From Chrysogorgia sp. JL179-B06 (taxonomy: Eukaryota; Cnidaria; Anthozoa; Scleralcyonacea; Chrysogorgiidae), in assembly GCA_035772405.1 (NCBI GenBank), contig JAYKKM010000337.1, forward strand, positions 1,755,001 to 1,819,000: a stretch of DNA of 64,000 nucleotides. The letters run 5' to 3'. The position numbers and the translations under genes were made by a program. The notes beneath the pieces were generated by a model. That model was not told where the DNA came from and ran no database searches. It worked only from the letters and a program-made list of their open reading frames with translations. This document shows, in pieces, positions 52,672 to 64,000 of this stretch (its first letter is position 1; each line of letters begins with the position of its first letter).

Positions 52672-54700
52672 TTTCGGGTTGACCACAAAGCCTTCGCGAG
52701 GTCGGCGAAAGCGAAAAGAAATGGCTGAATTGACACAATTGCAAAACCTGCCAAGTGGTGGTCTTCTATGCTTCTTAAGTGGATCCTTTTATCAAAAAAC
52801 ACCAGTCACTGTTCAATCTAGGAGTAGGAGATATGATATTAAACCATTCATATGTTTGGATTGGCAAAGATGTCTGATGTCAGAATTTATGAGGCTCGAA
52901 TAAAAGCCAAGATCAGATTGAAAATCTACCGTATATCTTAGCAGACATACTATACAAGTAAATATACTACAACCAGGGAAAGAAAACCCAACGATTGCTT
53001 CACAAAACCGCCGCTAGGTCAATGAGCTTTCTAAATTTGGCAACATGAAACTTGCTACGTAATATTTATTCGCCCGATCAGACGTATTCTTCACTTTTGA
53101 TTTGAAAACAAAAGCAAAATGACATTGCCAACATAAATCTCGAGTTTAAACATACCTTGGGAAGTCACTGGATGTGTAGAACTCGCGTGAATCAACGAAG
53201 TTTCATGGACTCTTGTGATACCCCGCCATGGCTTTTGTTTTGATCCGGCTTCTTCGCGCGAAAAATGTTAAACTGACGTACGCAAAGAACCGCTGCTTCC
53301 GATAACAGACTTCCGATTGTCTTTCGACCAATCACACTTTGCGTTTTGTTCGGTGGTCGTCTAAGAAGTTCTCCCAAGATGTCATTAACGTTGCCAATCA
53401 TAGAGGACCTCCTCTAGAAATTTCCCGCAGTTTAACCTTGACCACTTTATACTTTGAATTTAAGTTGCTTTTTTAAAAAAAGATCTTGCGCATAAATGCG
53501 GACATTATCGCCATGGTTCGCGTGCCATGTGCGCGCGCTGTAAATGAAAATGGAAATTGATAATAACAATTTGTTATCCTCCAGTGCCAAGTAATATTAT
53601 GTGGTCGCTCGGCCAAGGTGAATGAAATCATGGCTCTTCTTATCGAGTACTAAATCTGTTTAATATTTATTTCATTTGCATTCATGCGAATGTTGATTTT
53701 CTGGCCACGCGTGTGCGTCCAATGCCAAAAAATACTTGAATTTACCGATTCAAACAGGTGTATTTATGGGAGATAAATTTTAGTTCACCAAAACAGAGAT
53801 GTCAAAATTTCTGATTATCAGCTGCAGGAAGATATAAATTTATACCCTGACAAACAGGAAATGTCGGTTTGCGTTTGAAGATGACTCATTAATAATGAGT
53901 TATCCAATTTCATTCACAAACTTTACAACTTTTTTCTGTTGTGTTTCTACGACGTGCGACGAGTCGACAGATAAAAGAATAAAATAATAAATTCCGTATT
54001 TCTCTCCACTTAGGGTGCCTGGCAACGCTTTCTTAGTCTATAAGTTCTTTGAAAGTCATTCGTTTTAAATTGAAAATGGTAAACATCAATATATAAAGGA
54101 TTTCTTTGACGCCACAAGAGTTAGGTATGAATTAAGCCAGATGTTTTGTACGACCAATCATAATCCAGTATTTTACACACATCGCTTGTGATTGGCTGGT
54201 GCCATGACACAGAATGCCCTTGTCATGTAAATGACTTGGCCACCAGCAGCGTCTTTGCCGTCTTCTCAAATTTTGGCGAAGGATTAAAACTTCTGCTTTA
54301 GGTTTTCTTCTATTTAGTTCTTTCTTAAATGACCCTAGAATTTAACAATTTTATCAGTGTTATCCTAAGCTTGATACCGCTCATTAACCGTGTTTGTGAA
54401 CATTAAAAAGTAAGTACTCGCGACTAGAAAGCTTCCTTTCGTTTTTCAGTTGTTTACGCTCGCTATTGTGTTGTTGTATGAATTTCCTCATGAGTGATTA
54501 CTTGCGTTGCTGTAACAGCGTTTTTCTGTTGTTGTTTTTCAAAGGAAACTTTCTAGCCAGATTGTTTCCACCGCCGTCTTTTTTAAGCTGTATGTTCTTT
54601 TCGAGAAAGAATACGACAGCAGACAAGCGACCGTGGTGAGTGGATAAACAGCACACAAAGACAAGAAGCTGAACAAAGGACGCCATTATCCGACTACTAC
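52672..54700. promoter_or_regulatory. 2-kb divergent intergenic region of the BH3/BCL-2 pair
   Basis: Would contain both promoters. A minus-strand frame at 53192-53401 looks unspecific. Several CCAAT words occur (about 53330-53400, 54150). No repeat family is obvious here, unlike the surrounding DNA. Confidence 0.35.
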
Positions 54701-56557
54701 ATGTCTCTCGACTCGTACAGCGATTGCTCGTCATCGGATGGTCAGGAAAGCCCAACTGAGTTGTACCATAACCATGAGCCGTTCATGAAAGCTGTCGGCT
54801 ATAAAGATATCCGTGAATTAGTCGTCGACTACATTGGTTATCGTTTGAGAACGAAATTTCAACAGTCACGCTTGCGCGGGCTTCCGCGTGAATATCTTGT
54901 TCCTCCGTGTAACCCAAGTGCAAAGGCAACTAAACTTCGGACATTAGCTATAAACTTAGAGGGTCAACACGACCAACTGTTTCAACAAATTTGCCAGAAG
55001 GTAGACCTCTCCGAGTTTCAAGTGAAAGTTAATTTCCAAAAGATCGCGGAAGAGATCTTCATCACTGGCGTAAATTGGGGGAGAATCGTGTCGCTGATAA
55101 CTTTCGCTGGGGTCGTTGCTCATCATTACATCGAGCAAGAGCATCCTGAGATGGTTTGTCAGGTCGTGCAGTCGCTCTGCGAATTCATGCATGTTAACCT
55201 AAATGCGTGGATCATAGCAAACGGTGGCTGGGTATGTGAAATATTTCGTCTTAAAATATACTATCAAATAGGTATTTTAGAGCTGTTGTTGATCGTCTAG
55301 TTGGCCGAAAAGAGATTGTCAAAACCTATTTACCTCAAGGTATCACAAGACTTTCATCTGATAGTCATAATCCAGATTCTAGCCCTGAGGGTATTAATGT
55401 TCTATTTTTAGGGTGTTAAAATGTTTACATGCCCACTTTCACTTTCATCTAGGCACAAAAAACTTTAACAGAGAGGCTACAATCTCACGAAAAAACTTCA
55501 GCCAAGAGGCTACAATCTAACGAAAGTTTTTGGGCACTGGTTTTTGGATCATCCAATCCTTTAGTGCTAATATGGCAACTTCAGATGTGGTTGGAATGTG
55601 ATGATCCACCTGCAGGTTGTTGTGTGGGTGGCTTTTTGTCATGTGATGGTTGTCATGTGGGTGGCTAATGTGCAGGCCAAACGTTGCAAATCATATGTTG
55701 AACAACTGTCTTATGGTTTCTTACAATGTCATTGTCTCATTCAAAGTCGAAAGTGTCACCTGGGTATTTAATGAGGATAATTTTGGAAATGACCCCACCT
55801 ACTCAAGGATTCTGTTATTACAGAATGTATTTTTGGGTAAATTTATGGCTATGTTATATTGGTTTATTACGGTTTGTCTTTGTATTTTAAGGGTTGAAAA
55901 TCTTGTGAATCCTTCAAATTCCTATAAAACCACACCTATTTTGAATTACACAATTACTATTGGGACAAGTGCCAGCAGGTCCACTGATGACTCAGTAGAC
56001 CTGCTGACAAGTTTTGTGTTTAGCAACCTTTGAGTCTGGCCACCTTAGAGTCTGAGTGAGCTTGTCAGCTTATTGTAACGTAACTTTTTGTAGGAATCTT
56101 ACTTAAAAATACTATTTGCTTCAATTGAGGAAGTCATGTTTTTTATCTTTTTTACAATGCAAATTACTTTGGATTTTCAATTAGAGAGGAGCTTTTGTAA
56201 CATAATAACAGAATAAACCAGTGCATTTTGCCTTGTACTTCCTGCTGGTAGTAATAACCCAGTATGGCCTTTAACATTAATGTTAACAATGAATCGCTAA
56301 TGCTTCAGGAATTTTCCATGTTCAAGGGGGGCCATCCGCCATCGAGTGTCTAATAGTGTGCCTTCCATAAAAGTTTAATTCATAAGGTGCATTCTTGTCA
56401 AGGTGAATAACAATATTTTCTTGCTTTTCCTTTACCATAGGATGGCTTTGTGGATCATTTTAATGGTAGTAAGCCTCCCAAATCGTTTTGGACCGGAGTA
56501 TTGGCAATGAGTGCAGTTGGAGCCGCTGGGATTACCCTTTTGGCACTAACAAAATGA
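54701..56557 (+). CDS. BCL-2-like apoptosis regulator, two exons
   Basis: Exons 54701-55231 and 56441-56557 (TGA 56555-56557), 215 aa, junction in phase 0. BH4-like LVVDYIGYRL at residues 40-49; BH1 NWGRIVSLITFAG at about 125-137; BH2 WIIANGGW/DGFVDHF at 170-184, split by the intron as in other BCL-2 genes. A hydrophobic tail anchor (VLAMSAVGAAGITLLALTK) ends the protein, expected in the outer mitochondrial or ER membrane. The BH3 region (LRTLAINLEGQ, about 79-89) lacks the usual G-D pair. Overall closest to anti-apoptotic BCL-2/BCL-xL-type proteins. AATAAA at 56624-56629 is a good poly(A) signal. Confidence 0.93.
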
Positions 56558-58453
56558 ACTAACTCTTGTAAATTTGTGTCCCTGTTTGCACGAAAAGGCT
56601 GCTTCAGGCTTGAATTTGTAGTTAATAAACTGTATATTATAGCCTCTCGATCTATTGAATAACAGGTTATACTATTTCTCCAGTATAAACCTCAGGGTTT
56701 CTAGTTCTCAAGAAGTCACTGTGTGAATAAAGTATGTATAGCTTCCTAATTTACTTCTAATCGTAGCTCAGGTAAGTGTCATGGAAGTCTTGAAGCATTT
56801 TAATTTCTTAATAACTCACAAAAAGGTACCTAACATATTTGCATGGGAGTTCCATTGTTGGGTTTCCTTTGTTTTAGACTAATATTCAAATTACACACAT
56901 CCCTTACGGTTTTTAATTTTGTGGGATACAAATGAGAAAGGTTTTCAATAGAGTTGGTACTGCATGTTGATTTTTAACAATTCTCCTAACCAAAATCAGT
57001 TGTGCACGAATGTGTGGAAATTGGGAACAGTTTATAGGTCAGCTGTTTTTGTTCATGTTAGTGGCAAATCTTAGTTGTCACGTTGGAAATAGTTATCGAA
57101 CCAAATCCCTTTTACTGGTACAAGTATTTAATTTTGGTCTTAGCCCCCAAAACATGCCACTTGTGTTAATTGTTATGTTTTTAGACTAAATATTGAAATT
57201 ATAACTTTTGAGAAATGACAACGGTCATGATTGAACAAGTAACTTTGTAATTATCAATTGCATGTTACTGAAGTATAAAGCTACTGAAGTATATCATATA
57301 TGTTTATATGTCCTAAATAAATATATACTGTAATTTTAAAAATCTTATATTGTTTTGTCTGATTTTATTGGGTGATGAAAGATAAAAATGTATTTCTTTT
57401 TGAGCTTTTAGTCCTTTTACTGAGAATCTAATGTGAATTAGCAAAATCCTTTGGCCAAATTTATTTGCATTTGTTTTTGTAAATGAAAAGTTTGATATTT
57501 AAAATGTGCCTTTGTACTTCTTCGACCTCTTGCACAGTATGCTGATGTTTATGTTTGAGCCAGTTTGTTGCTGGTTCGTATTGATGATTGCTTGTTATAT
57601 GGTATCGTTTACGAATTTCTATCCTGGGCCCCCTCAATGTTGCTCTTGGTGCCATGCAATGAAAAAAGTTATCTTTCCATTTTCTTTGTTCAAATGTATG
57701 TTTAAAATGCAAATGAATCGAAAATTAAGTTTATCTTATTTGAAAAAACTCTTAAAACAATGAGGAATAATCCATATTTCACACAGTTTTTGAGATATTT
57801 AGACTTGTATGTGTGATATTTAAATGAGCTGATCTATGATGTAGCAAGTTGTACACAACATTAGAAAATCATGTATATCTTTCCAATATCATTAAAAGAA
57901 ATCACTCAAACTTTGCAATTGCTACAGCTCATGAAACAAAACATTAAAGAAGCTTCGAGTGATTTCGTTCAATAATCTTTAAGATATACAGGATTTTCTA
58001 ATGTGTACAACTTATTCCTAAGATATCTCAAGAGTAAGTTAAATATGGAAGAGCTTATTTTCTAATTACCGTATCACTTGCTATTGTATAGATATGAGAA
58101 TTTGAGCTGGAAATGGAGTGCCCGTTTAGTTGTCTAATTGACACTTCCTATACACTGATGAAAATTGATTTTGCTTAGACAAATGGTAAATTGACAATTT
58201 TGGAAATGATTGCAGCATAACATTTTTGACCAACAAAATTCTAAAAAATAATTAAAATAATTTGAAGAATTAAATAGCTATTGAATATAATTATATAGGT
58301 AACAAAAGATAATTATGATAATTTATATGATTTAGTGGATGTGTGAGTGACGTCAATTTGAGACTACGTTCTTGAGTCAGCGGTAATTCTGTTAAAAACA
58401 TGTTTTGAATTTTCCCTCGTGTTGTTTTCATGACTTGTTTCGTATTCGTAGCC
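56558..58453. other. Spacer with poly(A) signal and a MITE
   Basis: AATAAA at 56624-56629 for the BCL-2-like gene. A diverged palindromic TTAA-type element spans about 57499-58128. No exon seen. Confidence 0.6.
57499..58128. mobile_element. Diverged palindromic MITE
   Basis: Left TTAAAATGTGCC; inner arms around AAATTAAGTTTATCTTATTTGAAA, GATATTTAGACTTGTATGTG and GATATACAGGATTTTCTAATGTGTAC pair with sequence before 58080. Right end GAGTGCCCGTTTA is degenerate. Confidence 0.6.
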
Positions 58454-61400
58454 ATGCAAAAGGAGAAAATAGGCCGTACAGAGAGTCCAGTTGTCCAGGC
58501 CTCGTTTAGAAAGTATCAGTCTAGTAGAAGGCTTCACTCTGCATTATTTTGGGGAATCTTAAATTTCGTGGTAGCAGCGTTTACAGTGTGTGAAATGTAA
58601 GCTTACATTGAGTTGTATTATAAAGTGTTGTGTTGCATGTAGGTAGTGTAGAAATACAAATTGAATACTGTAAATGGGGTCTACAACTCCATGAATACTT
58701 TAAAGGATGGTGTTCTGCCGAAATAGACTTGTACAAAAAATGGAGGTGAAACGTTTCGAGCGAAGGCCCCCCCCGGGAAAGCCTGAACGCAGGCTAATGC
58801 ACTTGTCACTGGAAACCCGTAGCCTGTGTACAGCCTGAATATACACCTGTAATACAGTGTAAAAATTCGCACAATAGCTTGTTGACCACCCACTGAGCTA
58901 CTCAGATCTGAGTAGTGATTTTCAGTGGTTTAATACTCATATGATTCATAATTATTGATTTGATTGGATTATTTGATCTCACAAGAATTGCTAGAGAACC
59001 AATTGTAACTGGAATAAGACAAGAGTTGTGATTAGGACAATCAAAATCTACTTCTTAGATCTGAGAAGCTCAGCGGGGGTCGACAAGCTATTGTGCAAAT
59101 TTTCACAGACTGTATTACAGGTGTATATTCAGGCTGTACCACCCTGGGAAGTATGGGAGATTAGATTTCTCAAGAAACAAATTTAAGAAAATGCCCCACC
59201 TATATGGGCAAACAATACTGGCTAAACATCCTAAATCCCCACCTACAAGGCATGTACTACAGTATATTATACAAGACTCATCTTCGCGCCTCTCGCCCGC
59301 ACCCTACTTTGGAGTGGACATCCACCATTTTAAGCTTGACCAGTTGTGGTTGAGAGTCGTCACAGTCTCCCTCACTATTTTAGGTCATGGGGCACATACG
59401 ATGATCTAAACCCCACTCATCCCCCACCTATGCCCCATACTTCTCTGGGGTGGTGGTTTCCAGTGACAAGTGCATAAGTTAATATGAGGGGAGATATCTC
59501 AGGAGGGAGGGATATCTTGGTTCCCAAGATGTCTTTGTCTCCGTAACATTTCCTTGTTCAAATATGTGGTCGTTCAAATGAGGCCAAGATATCTCGGCCA
59601 CCATGGTAGGGTAACCCTGTGAAGGTGAGATATCTTGGCTTCCATGTGAACACTTCCACCCGAGATCAATCTCGTTCCCAGATGCTTAGGTCAGGGTATG
59701 AGACCATTTGCATTTCCCAAGCGGCCGGGGATGCTTGGGTCTGGGTACAAGATTTACCTAAGATTTCTCAGTGGCCCAAGCCATTGACATGTGACTAGGC
59801 ATGTGTGATGCAAAAACGTTACATCACGGGCGTAGAGGGACGAGCATGCCATTTATCCCGGTCAGTGGTAAGAAATCGTCTTTTGGACGAGGACGATCCT
59901 TTGATTAGTATTAAGGTTAGTAATAGGATTTTTACTTAGCTTTCCATTCCTGTATCACGGGTTAGGGTTAGAAAACCCATTGGGCGGGGGGTTAGGGTTA
60001 GGATCTAAGTTGTTTTGGGGTTAGCACGCAGTTCTATGATGTATATCATAATACAGGTATAGGGCTAGGCATCTCTTGCGGATACTAAAAAAGATCGTCC
60101 AGAAGACGATTGCTTGCCACTGACTGGGATGAATGGCGTGATCACCCTCCCTCTACGTAACATTACCCTGTGTGATGCCATCTTTAGATTAGATTTAGAT
60201 TAAATTAAAACTTTATTTACTGAGGGTAACACATAATAGTTTCACAACTAACAAATTTGTGGCCCTCGTTACATTAATAAAAAAATACATATTAAATTTT
60301 TATTGATTGATTGCTGTTTATGTATCTATATGTTTTTTTATTTTAGTCTGTATGGATCGATTTTTCAAGATCTTCATTTTGATTACCCAATTGTTTGGTA
60401 TATAGGTGGGTAGAGGCCAGTAGTTAACATTTCTAAACTTTGACAACTATACGTTTCCTTTAACATTTGGGGAGTCGAGAAGCAACTAAAGTAGATACTT
60501 GATATTCATACAGTCAGACCATTTTTCTCATTACCAGTAATAATGAATTTTATCTTACATAATTATTAATATGTTAATTTTAAATTTTTTTAAATTACTT
60601 TTTTCTTTGATTTAAAAACAGAGTTTGTCGTTGCAATCTGGTGTTCCTTTAGAGTTTTCATTGAAGTTGTTTTCTTTCTCTCATGGCTTATTGAGAATCC
60701 TATCATCTTGACTCCAAAGCAATATCAATTGCTTGCTGTTCATCACAGAGGTGACAATTATTATTACTACAGTATATACGCGAACTGGTATATATATTTA
60801 AGAAATAAAAACCGTGTCGCATGTAATTATCGAGTTATAATGGCATGAGAGATGTGTGTAAAAGAGACGATAGCTGAGTGTTTTGCTAGCTTCTCGAGTG
60901 CCATTATAACTCGATAATCACACAACGACAAAGTTTTTTATTTCTTTTATAAAATAACAGCATTAAATTAACAAAAAAAGCCATGAAAAATGCAGATTTA
61001 CCTGTTATAAGAGGCATTGCTATGTGCGTTGCTAGGAAGCCTTTGTTGAAAACATGTTGGCGATTTTAGCGATGAAAATGCACTCAACGTTGCAGTTAAA
61101 ACATTCTGTTGTGTTAGTACCTTGATTAGCCTTGTATCCAGGTATTCTTTGACTTCCTTTTGTGATTTAAACTACTTAAAATCCATGAAAAACGACAAAA
61201 TCTATGCAAGGAACACTATTGAGTTATAATGACACAGTTTTTGAGCTCAGTAACCAATCAGACAGCGTGTTGTCGCTCATTTACAATACTTCCGGTTATT
61301 TTATAAATAATGAAACTGGTTATTAATAGCTGTTGCTACTGTTTTTAATAGATAACAGATTTTCACCATTACAAGATAAATCCCCTGAAGACAACTATCA

Positions 61401-63968
61401 AGATGCGGCAGAAAATTGTAATAGCTCCTGGACTCGTGGATTGTCTCCTGTTATCCCTATATCATCCCCATCAAGAGTTACAACCACTGGGAGTTGTGGA
61501 TCATCTCCCTACATGACAATGTCACCAATGAATTCCTTACATATGTCACCAAACTGTTTGTCCAGCAGCGGCTATAGTCCAAGCTACCAAGAGATGACAA
61601 GTCAACATTTTCATTCTTCACCAGGAAATATGTCTATGAGAAATAGGGTAGGTGCTTAGTTTTGCTGGTTAACTATCAACATATAAATTCTCCTAATTGG
61701 TCTCTAAGCATTTCTTATAGTACTAGTTGGGAGAAGTTGTTTTAAAAACATGTCAGGTTATCTTTGGTAATCATTTTCTTTATTCTCATTACCTCTATAT
61801 ACTTGGTTAACCATTGATGTACCGGTATTAGGAGAATTTAGATGATGATCACTTCTGAAGTATAAAGGGTTAAACAGCTTAATCCCTGAGAAAAGTTCAA
61901 GTGACAGGCATGCTAGGAATTACACACTTTAGCAAACAATGGCTGTACGTAACTCAAACTGATAAAGTTACTGTCCATTGCGTGCTATTGATATGCCAAG
62001 CCTCCAGACAATGCACCATCACAATGATGGTGGTTTATTACTAGAAGCTTATTTGTATCTTTTTAATAGAATGATAACGTCATCATCGGTTCTATGAGGG
62101 TATAAATAGGGATCCTAACTTTACAACGATCACCCCTGATGAAGACACTAGATTGGAGTGTCGAAACGTTTTTGAACGTATTACTTTAAAAGTTACTGTC
62201 CATGACCCGACAGTAACTTTTAAAGTTACATTCAAAAACTTTTTAAGCCAGAGTAGTGTCAAAATATGTCTGATTTATCACCTGGTTGCATTATTGGGAA
62301 ATTATTTGTTATCCAAGGACATCATCTTCATTGATGTCTTTATTTTGGCATATTTTTCTCACTCTAGTTGATAGGGAACAGTGGCAGTCCATACTCACCA
62401 ACAAAGTTCTCTCCAGTCAACTACAACGACATATCAATGTCTCCAGATACCAGGTAACTAACTGTATAAACCTCTTTCATAATGGCAATGAATTTAAATA
62501 TTATTTTATGTGCATCTTAATTACTATTAGCCTTTCTGGCCTCATTAGGAAGCCAAGATTCTTTTGAATTACAGACACACAAGTTAAGGTTGGAAAGGCT
62601 AATTAATGTGCACATTAAAAGAATATTTCAATTGGTCACCATTAAGAGGACTATGATATTATAACAAAGAGCAATGAGAGAACTTTGATATGCCAATAAA
62701 ATACTCAGTGATGGATTTACAGGGGGTGTGCACCTCCTGGCCTTGGCCAATTGCCTTGGCCTTGAATGCATGGCCAATTGCCTTGTCAAATCCAATTTTT
62801 TTTGGATTTGGCGAGGCAATTATCAAACAAAAATAAAATAGAGACAAAATAAGATAATAGCATGATAATGTACAATAGTTAGACATAGATTAGGGGGCTA
62901 TGTCCCCAGAACTCTAGCAGCACTCCACCCTGCCTCGGTCGCGCACAACATCGTGGGCCTGATCTCACCTCGCTCACTCAGCACCCCCCCCCCCCCCAAC
63001 TACCAGATCAAGCTGGATCCATCACTGAAAATTACTTGTGGAAATACCTAACTAGTTTTACTAAATATTTTTGACATACCGTTATTAAAGTTCTCATATT
63101 TCTCTTTTGTTATATTATTATATCCAGTTATTTTGAGAACCTAGCATGAGCTTTTTATTTATTCTAACTAACTGTATGTTAGATTGTTTTATAAATTAAT
63201 TTTTCTCATTACATGAAAAAGTACATTGTCAGAGATTTCCCATTTGATATTATTTTACAGTGCCATTTCAAGATATCCTTCACCAAGTAGCTCACCATGT
63301 GAGTATAGATTTGACATTAAGTGATAGTATAGTTTTTTAGTACTTTTAATATATTTTCGATTCCCGTCGGGGGCTCAGAAACATTTTTAGTACGATACAT
63401 TAGTAGTGCAAAAAAATTTTTTATTTATTTATTTTTTATTTATTTTTTAATATTTATATTTATAACATTTGAAATCATGTTGTGGTAGAAAGCTTCAGAA
63501 GCTTACTCCTCCCTGGATGCTGGAACATTTTTCTATGCTATTTATTTTCCACTTTCCGTGACTACATGTACCCCTTCTCTCAGTTTCAGCTGACCGTATC
63601 AAAAATGTTAATGCACTGAACAGTTATTTGCAAACTCAAGAAGACAAAAGTGAGCTGTTCCATCGAGGTAAAATTATATGTATATAAAAACTGTAGTTTT
63701 GCCTAGGCCTAACGGCAGTACACAAACTTTTTAGAGGTTTTGACTTGTCAAATATAAATCATGTACACCCTTTGTGAAGAGTTTTTGGAATTAGCTTGTA
63801 GAAATGAAATTTCACAAATCTTCTCTGAACCATAGATGGTAACTCAACAATGAGTGTCACAAATGGCTTGATAAATGCGTCAAGCACCCACGGCTTGTAC
63901 CAGTGGTCGCCATATAATTCACATGTGGAGTATAGCACACCTTTGAATGTTTACAACATTGGAACGAG
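58454..63968 (+). CDS. TMEM209: TMEM209-like membrane protein, 5' eight coding exons (continues past the window)
   Basis: Exons 58454-58596, 60347-60405, 60622-60750, 61352-61647, 62368-62453, 63261-63298, 63590-63667, 63836-63968, all junctions in phase. Two N-terminal membrane segments: LFWGILNFVVAAFTVCEI in exon 1, matching the family's AWGLLN..TEM block, and WYIEFVVAIWCSFRVFIEVV across exons 2-3, followed by PIILTPKQYQLLAV. Exons 4-6 encode the Ser/Pro-rich linker (SPMNSLHMSPNCLSSSGYSP). Exon 7 has ADRIKNVNALNSYLQTQEDK, matching the short conserved helix (TDLRTLDTFL-type) of TMEM209. The C-terminal domain lies outside. TMEM209 is reported at the nuclear envelope in vertebrates. The assignment rests on remembered family patterns. 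Confidence 0.8.
58797..59476. mobile_element. Palindromic element with a second TIR element inserted in one arm
   Basis: Outer arm ATGCACTTGTCACTGGAAAC (58797) pairs with GTTTCCAGTGACAAGTGCAT (59457-59476). Inner arms CAGCCTGAATATACACCTGTAATACAGT and GTATTACAGGTGTATATTCAGGCTG pair. Between inner and outer right arms sits 59139-59456, itself ending in CCACCCTGGGAAGTATGGG and the inverted CCCATACTTCTCTGGGGTGG. TMEM209 intron 1. Confidence 0.75.
59873..60105. mobile_element. TIR element with GTCTTCTGGACGATC ends, copy 2
   Basis: CGTCTTTTGGACGAGGACGATCC at left and AAAAAAGATCGTCCAGAAGACG at right; the body has GGTTAGGGTTAG twice. Same family as 35485-35755. Confidence 0.8.
60183..60290 (-). mobile_element. 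LINE-like 3' end relic
   Basis: AAACTTTATTTACTGAGGGTAACACATAATAG..GTGGCCCTCGTTAC, homologous to 21390-21470. Confidence 0.5.
60807..60946. repeat. Hairpin head next to a TIR element
   Basis: AGAAATAAAAACC..AATTATCGAGTTATAATGGCA and its inverted copy TGCCATTATAACTCGATAAT..TTTTTTATTTCT. The TIR body follows. TMEM209 intron 3. Confidence 0.85.
60946..61307. mobile_element. TIR element (TTTATAAAATAAC ends)
   Basis: Bounded by TTTATAAAATAAC and GTTATTTTATAAA. Its right part contains GAGTTATAATGACAC, related to the hairpin head, and ACCAATCAGACAGCG. Confidence 0.75.
61680..61860. repeat. Element related to 14020-14185
   Basis: ATATAAATTCTCCTAATTgG..AGTTTGGAGAA/AGTTGGGAGAA..GTTTTAAAAACATGTCAG and ACTTGGTTAACCATTGAT..ATTAGGAGAA occur in the same order at 14023-14180. 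The ends (ATTCTCCTAAT and ATTAGGAGAA) are inverted repeats. Confidence 0.75.
62136..62180 (+). ncRNA. Hammerhead-ribozyme-like core (stem I not visible)
   Basis: CTGATGA (62136-62142), stem II GACACT/AGTGTC (62144-62149 with 62157-62162), GAAA (62163-62166), stem III ACGTT/AACGT (62166-62170 with 62175-62179) and a GTA cleavage-site triplet ending 62180. Flanks do not pair as stem I, so cleavage activity as a monomer is doubtful. Such motifs are known in Penelope-like retroelements. Confidence 0.4.
62182..62232. repeat. Hairpin after the ribozyme-like core
   Basis: ACTTTAAAAGTTACTGTC and, after ATGACCC, GACAGTAACTTTTAAAGT form a perfect inverted repeat. Confidence 0.85.
63357..63395 (+). mobile_element. 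3' half of a first-family SINE
   Basis: CGATTCCCGTCGGGGGCTCAGAAACATTTTTAG: B box and tail start only; the A-box half is missing. TMEM209 intron 6. Confidence 0.65.
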
Positions 63969-64000
63969 GTACAGTATAGGTATTTAGTAATCATAGTTTT

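Noticed and set aside
53192..53401. Minus-strand frame as an extra exon of the BH3 gene
   Set aside because: No motif and no splice sites that join it in phase to 52459-52795.

Overview
This is eukaryotic DNA, almost certainly from an invertebrate animal. The genes are interrupted by many short GT-AG introns. Introns and spacers are packed with tRNA-derived SINEs, palindromic MITEs, LINE 3' ends and long microsatellites. The protein set (intraflagellar transport, BCL-2 regulators, a ciliary/nuclear-envelope-type membrane protein, gustatory-receptor-like 7TM proteins) fits an early-branching metazoan, most likely a cnidarian. The species is inferred, not shown.

Layout. 1-2950 has no convincing gene but carries a tandem array of degenerate tRNA-like units (about 1775-2485). 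3938-8582 is the 3' part of an unrecognised multi-exon membrane-protein gene on +, with a hAT transposase relic and a MITE in its introns. 8715-11700 is repeats. 11998-51017 is a complete IFT122 gene on +: 47 exons, all reading phases consistent, 1189 codons plus stop. An extra, intact copy of its third coding exon lies at 11786-11870, upstream of the start codon.

Inside IFT122 intron 17 (21092-35183, 14.1 kb, far larger than the other introns) sit two intronless gustatory-receptor-like 7TM genes on the same strand (25617-27021 and 31214-32567). Each has one reading-frame break at a different place, plus LINE and MITE insertions around them. Many other IFT122 introns carry 200-1200 bp of simple repeat, which produces long but meaningless open frames.

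Downstream there is an apoptosis locus. A short minus-strand frame (52459-52671) contains a textbook BH3 motif, and about 2 kb away, divergently oriented, is a two-exon BCL-2-like gene (54701-56557) with BH4, BH1, BH2 and a tail anchor. The window ends in the first eight coding exons of a TMEM209-like gene (58454-63968, continuing past the edge). One of its introns holds a hammerhead-ribozyme-like core.

The best leads are: the divergent BH3-only/BCL-2 pair; the orphan IFT122 exon conserved at protein level; the nested receptor pair with frame breaks; the repeated 'hairpin plus TIR body' element architecture, one copy carrying a small acidic ORF; and the hammerhead-like core.
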